A stretch of 10,940 nucleotides of DNA. Origin: Spirochaetaceae bacterium (GTDB lineage: Bacteria > Spirochaetota > Spirochaetia > Treponematales > Breznakiellaceae). Both the position numbers and the translations under genes were made by a program. The notes beneath the pieces were generated by a model, which made no database searches, was not told the DNA's origin, and was given only the letters and a program-made list of their open reading frames with translations. Below are positions 1 through 5,693 of the stretch, piece by piece; the stretch's first letter is position 1, and each line of letters starts with the position of its first letter. Where the stretch lies: positions 1-10,940 of the forward strand of contig JAISLM010000134.1 of NCBI GenBank assembly GCA_031290855.1, read 5' to 3'.

Positions 1-13
1 GCGTTTTTTAAAG

Positions 14-54
14 GTTGCTGTTCCAAAACTTCAGTTTTGGAACAGCCTCAATTA
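14..54. repeat. Dispersed hairpin repeat, copy 1
   Basis: A perfect 14-bp inverted repeat (GCTGTTCCAAAACT, 2-nt centre, AGTTTTGGAACAGC) spans 17-46 and is followed by AGCCTCAATTA at 44-54. The same layout (a CCAAAAC/GTTTTGG stem, then AGCCTCAATTA) recurs at 8119-8152. Two copies in 11 kb with a conserved non-palindromic tail indicate a dispersed repeat rather than a private terminator. Neither copy is followed by a clean U-tract. Confidence 0.6.
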
Positions 55-491
55 TTTTGAAAGAATTTTTAAAATAGCGGCGCTTGAAACGACGGTATAC
101 CGTCTGCATTAAAGTTAAATGAAATTCCCCCGGTGGTCAAACACTGTAAACAATGAGAAATGAGCCGCCGCCTCCGGCGGTTTGTTGCGCATTATTCATT
201 GTTCAACGCGCTTTGCGCGTTGAAAAGAACTTACCGGGTGACAGGGGTCTGACACCATCCCGGCTTAAATCGTTACCAGGTAAAGAATTGGGAGAGGTAA
301 ACGAAGAAGCTAAGGGCGGGAACGGAAACCAGGGGGCAGACGGCGCGCCTGTTCACGGGCGAACACCGGAAAGAATACACCGTCCGGAGGACGGGCATGA
401 CTATTTGGGGTAAGCGGCAAGGCCTATTAACGACGGGCAAAGTACGGAGTACCGGATCGGCGGAGCTAAGCCGCCGCAGACGGCTCAATGT
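55..491. other. Gene-poor region with several small hairpins
   Basis: I see no convincing gene here. The short open frames have no Shine-Dalgarno and no recognisable domain. Visible structures are a 14-nt perfect palindrome at 92-105 (GACGGTATACCGTC), a 10-bp stem at 202-224 (TTCAACGCGC/GCGCGTTGAA), an imperfect inverted repeat bounded by CCGGG (234-238) and CCCGG (259-263), a 6-bp hairpin at 380-394, and a 6-bp hairpin at 458-476. The last lies just beyond the stop of the XRE gene and could help end its transcript, although no T-run follows. The density of unrelated palindromes suggests decayed repeats. Confidence 0.55.
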
Positions 492-812
492 TCATTTTGA
501 CGGAAATGAGCGGAGGAAATGCTCGAATTCGCGTTCCACCGCACCGTGGATCGAGGCTTTTAGGCGGGATATTTCCGCGTCGGGGATGGTGTCGGACGGG
601 GGCCGGGGGTTTTGAAACAGGACGATGGGGTCGATATTGAGCGCGTTGGCTATGTTTTCTATGGTAGAGAGTTTGGGCGCGTGGCGGTAGATCTCCATAA
701 GCCCGATGTAGCTGGTCGCGGTGTCGCACGCTTCGGCCAGTTTTTCCTGCGTGATACCCTTTTCCTTGCGTATCCGCCTTATATTGTCGACTACCAGCTT
801 CTCAAGACTCAT
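492..812 (-). CDS. XRE-family helix-turn-helix transcriptional regulator
   Basis: This encodes a 106-residue DNA-binding protein. Residues about 7-66 fit the XRE/Cro helix-turn-helix family: an IRRIRKEKGITQEKLAEAC start, then SYIGLMEIYRHAPKLSTIENIANALNI-type helices ending in DPIVLF. The usual ErG turn is replaced by an EIYRHAPK segment. The remaining 40 residues look like a short helical tail, with no sensor or peptidase domain. The ATG at 812 is chosen because the domain starts almost at once, although no clear Shine-Dalgarno precedes it. The gene diverges from the envelope operon at 1084, and the gap between them holds four symmetric TTATATC boxes around a promoter. I infer a repressor controlling itself and possibly that operon. 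The fold is secure; the target is not. Confidence 0.88.
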   Translation of the reverse strand: MSLEKLVVDNIRRIRKEKGITQEKLAEACDTATSYIGLMEIYRHAPKLSTIENIANALNIDPIVLFQNPRPPSDTIPDAEISRLKASIHGAVEREFEHFLRSFPSK

Positions 813-813
813 T

Positions 814-889
814 TTATATCTATTCTGATAAAAATTCTTATATCCTGTATTGACATAAAAGATATAAAAATATATGATATTTGATATAA
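814..889. promoter_or_regulatory. Putative operator: four symmetric TTATATC boxes
   Basis: TTATATC occurs at 814-820 and 838-844, and its reverse complement GATATAA at 861-867 and 883-889. Box starts are 24, 23 and 22 bp apart, so the array is nearly symmetric about position 852. Three boxes extend to TTTTATATC when read in the same sense. The array begins two bases upstream of the XRE start codon and encloses the -35 element of the rightward promoter. This is the arrangement expected of an autoregulated repressor site. The region is AT-rich, which raises the chance of coincidental matches. That the XRE protein binds it is inference. Confidence 0.5.
850..878 (+). promoter_or_regulatory. Sigma70-type promoter for the envelope operon
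   Basis: A perfect -35 TTGACA (850-855), a 17-bp spacer and a -10 TATGAT (873-878, five of six consensus bases) face right. Transcription would begin near 885 and run through a leader of about 200 nt to the gene starting at 1084. The -35 lies in the middle of the TTATATC array, so a bound repressor would block polymerase directly. Confidence 0.65.
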
Positions 890-1083
890 AACTCTTGGCT
901 GTGGCAGTCCGCCGGATAGAGCGGGCGGCTTGCCGGAGCTAAAGGAGGCCATGTTATGACCTAAAAATTGGTTTTGCGGCTATGTGTCGGGTTCAGCATA
1001 CGGATTTCGCGGCGTATGCGCGGAGCGCCAAAAGGTGAAAATGAGCGCTTTTGTAAAGATATTACTAATCATTGGAGAAAATT
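885..1083 (+). other. Leader region with a strong Shine-Dalgarno and minimal ORFs
   Basis: This is the presumed 5' untranslated leader of the envelope operon. AAAGGAGG at 941-948 is the strongest ribosome-binding site nearby, yet it serves only two overlapping two-codon ORFs: ATG TTA TGA (951-959) and ATG ACC TAA (956-964). The second sits 7 nt after the Shine-Dalgarno, an optimal distance. A CCGCC/GGCGG pair just upstream can form a small stem. The site could be a regulatory mini-ORF, or the remains of a gene start whose body has been lost. Confidence 0.4.
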
Positions 1084-1713
1084 GTGGGTAAAAAAAAGAT
1101 TCTTACGCTCGCGCTGTGCGCAGTGTTTTTTTCGATCTGCGCGGCTCCCTCGTTTGCGCAGATTACGGTGAGCGGCGGGCTTGCGCTGTCTTCGGTAAAA
1201 AATATAGAGGTGTCCGGCTATAACCAGGATATTGACGCCGACATCGGTATAGGAGGCAACCTGTTCGTTGACTACCTTCTGCCGATAGGCGTACCTCTGT
1301 CGCTGGGCGGAGAGATTGGCGTGGACGGCGCTAAATTCAAGGTGGGAGATACCTTGAACGAGTCTATTACAGCGATACCGATACTGTTACGCGCCGCCTA
1401 CCACTTCGATCTGCTGCCGAAACTGGACCTCTATGTCGTAGGCAAGATAGGCTATGTGATAGGCATCTGGGAGGGCGACTTTAAAGACTACGTTGAGAAT
1501 TCTAACGATTCGTCCGTAGGCGCTTTAGGCGGCGTAGGCTTCGGCTTCGATGTCGGCGTTGCGTACTACTTCAACTCGAAGATAGGCGCTTTCATCGAAG
1601 CCGGCTTTGACGATTACGTGCTCGAATCAAAACTAAAGTTCGGTGGTGCCAGTTATACCCTCGAAGCGCCGTTCAACAGGTTCCTGACCTTCGGCGTCAG
1701 CGCCAAATTCTAG
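1084..1713 (+). CDS. Small outer-membrane beta-barrel protein (OmpW/OmpX-like size class)
   Basis: This encodes a 209-residue exported protein. The GTG at 1084 is preferred over the upstream TTG at 1072 because GGAG (1074-1077) sits 6 nt before it and the product then begins with a compact signal peptide (GKKK, a hydrophobic stretch, cleavage near SFA|Q at residues 25-26). The mature chain of about 184 residues alternates polar and hydrophobic residues in amphipathic strands, is rich in Gly and aromatics, and ends in Phe (GVSAKF), the typical outer-membrane barrel C-terminal signal. Size and pattern fit an eight-stranded barrel. I cannot assign a substrate, and many treponeme barrels of this size are uncharacterised. 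It is the first gene of the run, with a CsgG-like gene 57 nt downstream, so it may be the membrane anchor of that assembly. Confidence 0.75.
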   Translation: MGKKKILTLALCAVFFSICAAPSFAQITVSGGLALSSVKNIEVSGYNQDIDADIGIGGNLFVDYLLPIGVPLSLGGEIGVDGAKFKVGDTLNESITAIPILLRAAYHFDLLPKLDLYVVGKIGYVIGIWEGDFKDYVENSNDSSVGALGGVGFGFDVGVAYYFNSKIGAFIEAGFDDYVLESKLKFGGASYTLEAPFNRFLTFGVSAKF

Positions 1714-1770
1714 GTGTCAATGCCGGTCTGCGGGGTTTTCCGCAGGCTGCGGCCCGTTGCGGAGGATTTT

Positions 1771-2556
1771 ATGAAAAAGACGATATACGCGGCCCTGCTT
1801 GCCGCGCTGCTTTTCACGGTACCAGCCTCGCTCTCTTCCGCCCAAAACGCCGAAATAACGGTGGAAAGGAGCGAAAGCAAGATATATTCCGGTTTCAAGG
1901 AGCGCGTCTACATCGACGGCAAGTCCAGGCTGACGCTGGTAAACGGCGCGTCCGGCAAGATCACGATTCCTGCCGGCGAACATACGATACACGCCGAACT
2001 GTACACGCTCAAGACGGAAAAGCTGACATTTAACGCCAGATCGGGCGTCAGGTTTGTCGTCACGCCCCACTCCATGGACAGCTTCGTGATCGAACAGCAG
2101 GGCGGCAGCGGCATCCGTCCTGCGGGGGCTGCGGCTTTCGACGCGCCGGACTTCTTTGACGGGCCGCCGGATAACAGCGTGGAAGGCATCTTGCTGCGGG
2201 CGGCGGGCATCCTGATGAATAAAATTCCTCCGAATTCGCGCATAGCGATCGTTTACGTTACCGCGAAAGACGCCGAGGTGTCGGAGTTTATCGCGGGCGA
2301 GCTTGAAATCATCATGCTGGACAAGGGATGTACGCTGATCGACAGGAGCGAACTGGACAGGATACGCAAGGAACAACAGTTGCAGATGTCGGGCGAGGTT
2401 GACGACAACCTCGCGGTCTCTATAGGTAAGTTCGCGGGCGCGAATACCATAATCACAGGCGCGGTTACCGGTTCCGGCGATCTGCGCCGCCTCCGCCTCC
2501 GGGCGCTCAGTACGGAGTCAGGCCAGGTTCTGGCCGCCGCTTCGGAAAAGTATTGA
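1771..2556 (+). CDS. Exported CsgG-like protein with an N-terminal PEGA-like segment
   Basis: This encodes 261 residues from the ATG at 1771, which has GGAGG (1761-1765) 5 nt upstream; a longer in-frame reading exists but lacks this site. A signal peptide ends near SSAQ (residues 22-25). Residues about 27-115 look like a small beta domain of PEGA or DUF2846 type (YIDGKS, NG, IPAGEHTIHAEL). Residues about 160-261 resemble CsgG/LpoB: a RIAIVYV strand, SEFIAGELE helix, DRSELDRIRKEQ, then SIGKFAGANTIITGAVTG and a final strand with RLRALSTESGQVLAA. CsgG-like domains occur in outer-membrane secretion pores and in lipoproteins that assist envelope machines. No lipobox Cys is present, so it is probably soluble in the periplasm or bound to a partner. 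Pore formation is unlikely without the CsgG transmembrane hairpins. Confidence 0.78.
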   Translation: MKKTIYAALLAALLFTVPASLSSAQNAEITVERSESKIYSGFKERVYIDGKSRLTLVNGASGKITIPAGEHTIHAELYTLKTEKLTFNARSGVRFVVTPHSMDSFVIEQQGGSGIRPAGAAAFDAPDFFDGPPDNSVEGILLRAAGILMNKIPPNSRIAIVYVTAKDAEVSEFIAGELEIIMLDKGCTLIDRSELDRIRKEQQLQMSGEVDDNLAVSIGKFAGANTIITGAVTGSGDLRRLRLRALSTESGQVLAAASEKY

Positions 2557-2580
2557 CAGGCCTTAGTCACGGCCTCTGTC
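2555..2580 (+). other. Hairpin after the CsgG-like gene
   Basis: An imperfect stem (GACA plus GGCC pairing with GGCC plus CTGTC, 2-nt bulge) starts inside the stop codon of the CsgG-like gene. No U-tract follows, so it is unlikely to be a full intrinsic terminator. It may protect the upstream mRNA or reduce read-through. Confidence 0.3.
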
Positions 2581-2660
2581 GGAGAACGCGCTTTTACAAA
2601 CGGTATGGCATAAGCTGTATCGCTTTACAATTTAGGTGAATCGCCGTCTTGTGCGGCGCA

Positions 2661-2699
2661 AAACCAAAGCCGGGTTTAAACGGCTTTAAGTTTAAGGAG
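2661..2699 (+). promoter_or_regulatory. Structured 5' region abutting the LPP20-like gene's ribosome-binding site
   Basis: AAAGCCG (2666-2672) pairs with CGGCTTT (2681-2687), and the outer AAAC (2661-2664) pairs with GTTT (2690-2693), ending directly before the Shine-Dalgarno AAGGAG at 2694-2699. A competing 5-bp stem, AAACC (2661-2665) with GGTTT (2673-2677), cannot form together with the outer pairs. It could modulate initiation of the gene at 2707. Confidence 0.3.
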
Positions 2700-2706
2700 A
2701 ATAAAG

Positions 2707-3306
2707 ATGAAAAGAAATTTTGTGTTCGGTTTGGCGGCCCTGATCGCGCTGTCATTGGCAGGGTGCGCAAGCGCGCCCGGAACCCCCGAATCTTCGGGTA
2801 CCTTGAGCCGGGGCCTGAGCGGCGTCCCGTCATTCGTGAACGAGGCGTACATGAACGCCTCGGAAGACGTGCTTATCGGCATCGGTACGTACAGGATCGG
2901 TAACGATATGTCCAAGATGGGTACGGGCAAGACATTCGCGGAAAACAGGGCCCGCGCGGACATTGCCCGCCAGCTCTCCGCCATCGTCAAAGACATGGTG
3001 AACGATTACACGGCCACCAGCGAGCTTGACCCTTCCGCCGCCGTTTCGTTCCAGGAAAACATCACGCAGACCCTGAGCAAAGCGGAACTGCGGGGCTCTA
3101 AAGTGATCAAACTTGAGCGGGACGACAACGGCCTTCTCTGGGTCGTGATGGAGTACGGCAAGTCCGCCGCGGCCGCCGACGTGAATCAGGCCGTCAACGC
3201 CGCGAAACTTGCGGTTCCCGCCGCCGCGGCGTTTAACGCGCTCGACAGGATGAATACCGCTTTCGACAAGGAAGCGGGCGGCGGCCCGGTCCCCGTAAAC
3301 GAATAA
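2707..3306 (+). CDS. LPP20-family lipoprotein
   Basis: This encodes a 199-residue lipoprotein. The start is supported by AAGGAG 7 nt upstream. A signal peptide ends in a canonical lipobox LAGC, with the lipidated Cys at residue 20. Residues about 40-140 fit the LPP20 family (named from Helicobacter Lpp20; Vibrio FlgP is related): PSFVNEAY, then VLIGIGTYRIG, a long helix with ENRARADIARQLSAIVKDMVNDYTA, then the SKAELRGSKVIKLERDDNGLLWVVMEYGK strand region. The last 45 residues are Ala-rich (AAAADVNQAVNAAKLAVPAAAAFNAL) and probably helical. It should sit at the inner face of the outer membrane. The gene lies 150 nt after the CsgG-like gene, and two further LPP20-like genes follow. Family assignment is fairly secure; the specific role is unknown. 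Confidence 0.82.
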   Translation: MKRNFVFGLAALIALSLAGCASAPGTPESSGTLSRGLSGVPSFVNEAYMNASEDVLIGIGTYRIGNDMSKMGTGKTFAENRARADIARQLSAIVKDMVNDYTATSELDPSAAVSFQENITQTLSKAELRGSKVIKLERDDNGLLWVVMEYGKSAAAADVNQAVNAAKLAVPAAAAFNALDRMNTAFDKEAGGGPVPVNE

Positions 3307-3328
3307 TCGTTTTTCGCGGTCAAAACAA

Positions 3329-3376
3329 CGGGGTTCGCGCCTGGCGCGGGCCCCGGTCCCCGGCGGCCATGCCGCC
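3329..3376 (+). other. Two consecutive GC-rich hairpins between lipoprotein genes
   Basis: The first is a continuous 12-bp stem with two G-U pairs (3329-3340 with 3344-3355, loop CTG). The second is a 6-bp stem, GGCGGC/GCCGCC, at 3362-3376 with loop CAT. Neither is followed by a U-run. They fill the 96-nt gap between the lipoprotein genes at 2707 and 3403 and could act as an mRNA processing or stability barrier giving unequal expression. Confidence 0.45.
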
Positions 3377-3402
3377 CCGCGTTTAAAAATCCAGGAAAGC
3401 CT

Positions 3403-4314
3403 ATGAAAAAATCATTTTTTTACCTTACGGCGTCCCTCCCCCTGATCCTGATCTGCGCTTCCTGCGCTTCGCTCGCCACCTCCGGCCCCGCCACACAAAA
3501 GAACGCCGCGGAAGAAGCGGCGCGGACTCCGCGGGAAGCCGCGCCGCTAGCGTCGGCGCCGGGCACGCCGGCGGCGGGTACGGACGAAAGCGCCGCCTCG
3601 CTGGAAACGGCTTTCGACAGCGGACACTGGGTAACCCGTCCCTCAGGCTCGGAGATCACGATCATAGGGATCACCGGCAGGCGGGCGAACCGGGACGAGG
3701 CGATACGGGAAGCAGTCGCGGACGCTGCACACAAGGCGGCCCTGTACCACGGCGTCCGGGCCGCAAGCGCCGCGACATTGAGCCAGGGCTCGGGAAGCCT
3801 TGACTATTTCAGCGGATTTGACTATGATCTAAGCCCCGTGAACAGCCACGAAGACTACATAGATGCCCTCGTCTTTGACGAGGAGACGGACATTCTTGAA
3901 AAAAACGGCGTCGTGATCGTCAGGACGCGGTACTCCGGCGTGACCGGCGTCCCGGCCTACGAATCGGGCAGCGAGGACGGCGTTCCCGTCTGGGTAAAAA
4001 ACTACGCGGTCGAAATCCCCGGTTTCCTCGCCGGCATCGGGCTTTCGCGGAACAAGGGCTCGCTTCAAAAAACGCACAAGGCCTCTTACGAGATCGCGCT
4101 TGTCTCGCTGCTGCCGCTCCTGTCATCCAGGATAGAAAGCGAGGTCACGGGCGCGGGCGGCGCGGCGCTCTCGAACAGCGTCACGCGGAGCGAAGGCGAA
4201 CTTGTCAACGTGATGATCCTTGAAACGTGGCTTGACAGAAAAAGCGCGTCCGTATGGACGCTGCTTGCGGCAAAGGCTAAAGACCCTCCGCCGTCCGCCT
4301 CCGACCAGTTATAA
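3403..4314 (+). CDS. Lipoprotein with two LPP20-like segments
   Basis: This encodes 303 residues. AGGA lies 7 nt before the ATG, a modest site. The signal peptide ends ICASC, giving a lipidated Cys at residue 21 with an unusual Cys at the -3 position; spirochete lipoboxes tolerate such variation. Residues about 22-70 are an Ala/Pro/Glu-rich linker that would extend the domains away from the membrane. Two segments look LPP20-like: about 75-180 (WVTRPSGSEITIIGITGR, helix DEAIREAVADAAHKAALY, later NGVVIVRTRYSG) and about 193-295 (VPVWVKNYAVEIPGFLAGIGLSRN, helix SYEIALVSLLPLLSSRIES, later VNVMILETWLD). I read this as an internal duplication. The next gene starts 10 nt downstream with its Shine-Dalgarno overlapping this stop codon, so the two are probably co-translated. 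Confidence 0.7.
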   Translation: MKKSFFYLTASLPLILICASCASLATSGPATQKNAAEEAARTPREAAPLASAPGTPAAGTDESAASLETAFDSGHWVTRPSGSEITIIGITGRRANRDEAIREAVADAAHKAALYHGVRAASAATLSQGSGSLDYFSGFDYDLSPVNSHEDYIDALVFDEETDILEKNGVVIVRTRYSGVTGVPAYESGSEDGVPVWVKNYAVEIPGFLAGIGLSRNKGSLQKTHKASYEIALVSLLPLLSSRIESEVTGAGGAALSNSVTRSEGELVNVMILETWLDRKSASVWTLLAAKAKDPPPSASDQL

Positions 4315-4324
4315 GGAGATAATT

Positions 4325-5314
4325 ATGAAAAAGACAGCTTACCTGATCCTGTTCGCGCTTGCCGGCTTCGTGTCCGCCGCCTCGCAGAGCAGACCGGCCT
4401 GGGTTGATAACCCCGCCGCCGTGTACCCGGATCGGCAGTACGTTTCCGCCGTGGGCGCGGGGCCCGACCGCAAGGCCGCCGAAAGCGCTGCCCTAGCCTC
4501 GCTGGCGGCCTTTTTCAGGCAGTCCGTCAGCACCCGTTCCAGCATCAGAGACAGGGAGACGCAGGTGAACGGCGACTACTACTCGCGCTCCGACATCAGC
4601 CTGTCGATCGAGACCTCCGCCGCGCTTGACAGCCTGATCGGGGCCGAGACGAGGGAGACGTGGAACGATACGCCGAACCGCCTCTGGTACGCGGTGGCGT
4701 TGATGGACAAGGGGAAGTGCGCCGCCCTTTACTCTGCGGAACTGGACAGGACGGCGCGCGAGGTTGAGGCCCTGACCGCGATGCCCGACGGCCCCACCTT
4801 CGAGGCGGTGGCGCGCTGCGGGAAGGCGCGGAAACTTGCCGCCGACGCCGCCGGCTACGCGCTCGTGCTGTCTATGCTGGACGGGCCCGACCGCCGGAAA
4901 GAAGTTTCCGAACTGGCCGCCTCCGCCGCGGCCGCTCAGGACAAAGCCAAAACGATACCGGTCGAGGTGCGCGTCAAAGGCGATTCGGGCGGACGGATCA
5001 AGGCGGCCTTCGCCTCCGCCCTCACCGCCTGGGGCTTTAAGACTGGAGGACGGGCCTCGCGCTACGTGCTGGACGTCACCTTCACCAGGACCGCCGCCCC
5101 CAGGAACGCCTTCTTCAACACGCGCTACACGGTGGACGCGGCCCTTATAGACACCTCCGATCAAGCCGAACTGTTCACCTTCAACATCGCCGACCGCGAG
5201 TCCCACACCGCCGGCCAGGAGGACGCCGACTACCGCGCCCTCATAGGCGCTACGCGGAAGATCGCCGAAGCCTTCCCGCCCGTCCTGACCGAATACCTAG
5301 ATTCAACGTACTGA
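4325..5314 (+). CDS. Secreted LPP20-like protein with a TolB-N/CsgG-like C-terminal region
   Basis: This encodes 329 residues. The ATG at 4325 is chosen over an upstream frame because AAGGAG (4313-4318, overlapping the previous stop) is 6 nt away and a signal peptide follows at once (MKKTAYLILFALAGFVSAAS). There is no lipobox Cys, so it should be a free periplasmic protein, unlike its two lipidated neighbours. Residues about 24-150 are LPP20-like: RPAWVDNPAAVYPDRQYVSAVGAG, helix RKAAESAALASLAAFFRQSV, then LWYAVALMDKGKC. A helical Ala-rich middle (about 160-225) leads to a C-terminal part (about 228-329: IPVEVRV, FASALTAWGFKTG, YVLDVTFTRT, YTVDAALIDTSDQAELFTF) that resembles a TolB-N/CsgG-type alpha/beta domain. 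This two-part plan recalls Vibrio FlgT, which is inference from architecture only. Confidence 0.72.
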   Translation: MKKTAYLILFALAGFVSAASQSRPAWVDNPAAVYPDRQYVSAVGAGPDRKAAESAALASLAAFFRQSVSTRSSIRDRETQVNGDYYSRSDISLSIETSAALDSLIGAETRETWNDTPNRLWYAVALMDKGKCAALYSAELDRTAREVEALTAMPDGPTFEAVARCGKARKLAADAAGYALVLSMLDGPDRRKEVSELAASAAAAQDKAKTIPVEVRVKGDSGGRIKAAFASALTAWGFKTGGRASRYVLDVTFTRTAAPRNAFFNTRYTVDAALIDTSDQAELFTFNIADRESHTAGQEDADYRALIGATRKIAEAFPPVLTEYLDSTY

Positions 5315-5693
5315 GGTCCGGACTTCGCGTATCCGGAACGATGGCATAAAGAGTTTCCGGTAAGGTAACGGCGCTTTCATGTCGTCCCCTTCCTTTTGGG
5401 GTTAAGAAGGCGGTAGAACGTCAGGCAAAAACCGCATGGCGGTTTGCCGTTGTGGGTTGTGTCTGGGGCGCAACCCGTGCGCGGACGTTTGACTTTGTTT
5501 TGTGGCGCTTAGGTGGGCGGCGCCTACAAAAAGTGGTAGTAGACGGGTTTGCGAGCAAACGAGGTTTGCTATGCAAGCCACCACAGATGGTAAATTTCCG
5601 CATCCGATCGAAGCTCGTAAATGACGCGACGCTTACAAGATATTCCGCCGAACCTTAGGTTCGCGTTTGCCGCAGGGCGCTTCATTCTTTAGG
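5315..5693. repeat. Non-coding gap with a probable dispersed repeat (about 5410-5590)
   Basis: A small TCCGGA hairpin (5317-5337) lies just past the secreted protein's stop. Positions about 5410-5590 are dense in nested palindromes: GGCAAA..CCGC/GCGGTTTGCC near 5424-5448, GGGTTG/CAACCC at 5454-5476, GTTTGC/GCAAAC at 5547-5560 and GCAAAC/GTTTGC at 5555-5569. Both strands hold about 60-residue open frames, but neither has a ribosome-binding site or a protein-like composition. The stretch resembles repeats I recall from gut treponeme genomes, often mis-annotated as short hypothetical genes; that recollection is unverified. The motif AACGTCAGKCAAA..CCGC at 5417-5435 recurs at 7472-7488. Confidence 0.45.

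Noticed and set aside
153..488. Short open frames on both strands near the window start
   Set aside because: They have no Shine-Dalgarno and no signal peptide or domain, and they run through several hairpins.
1717..2376. 219-residue open frame on the minus strand
   Set aside because: It lies antisense to the CsgG-like gene, has no ribosome site or recognisable domain, and has an Arg-rich composition typical of a GC-rich shadow frame.
4493..5206. 237-residue open frame on the minus strand
   Set aside because: It is antisense to the secreted LPP20-like gene. Its Gly/Arg/Val-rich low-complexity product and lack of start signals mark it as a shadow.
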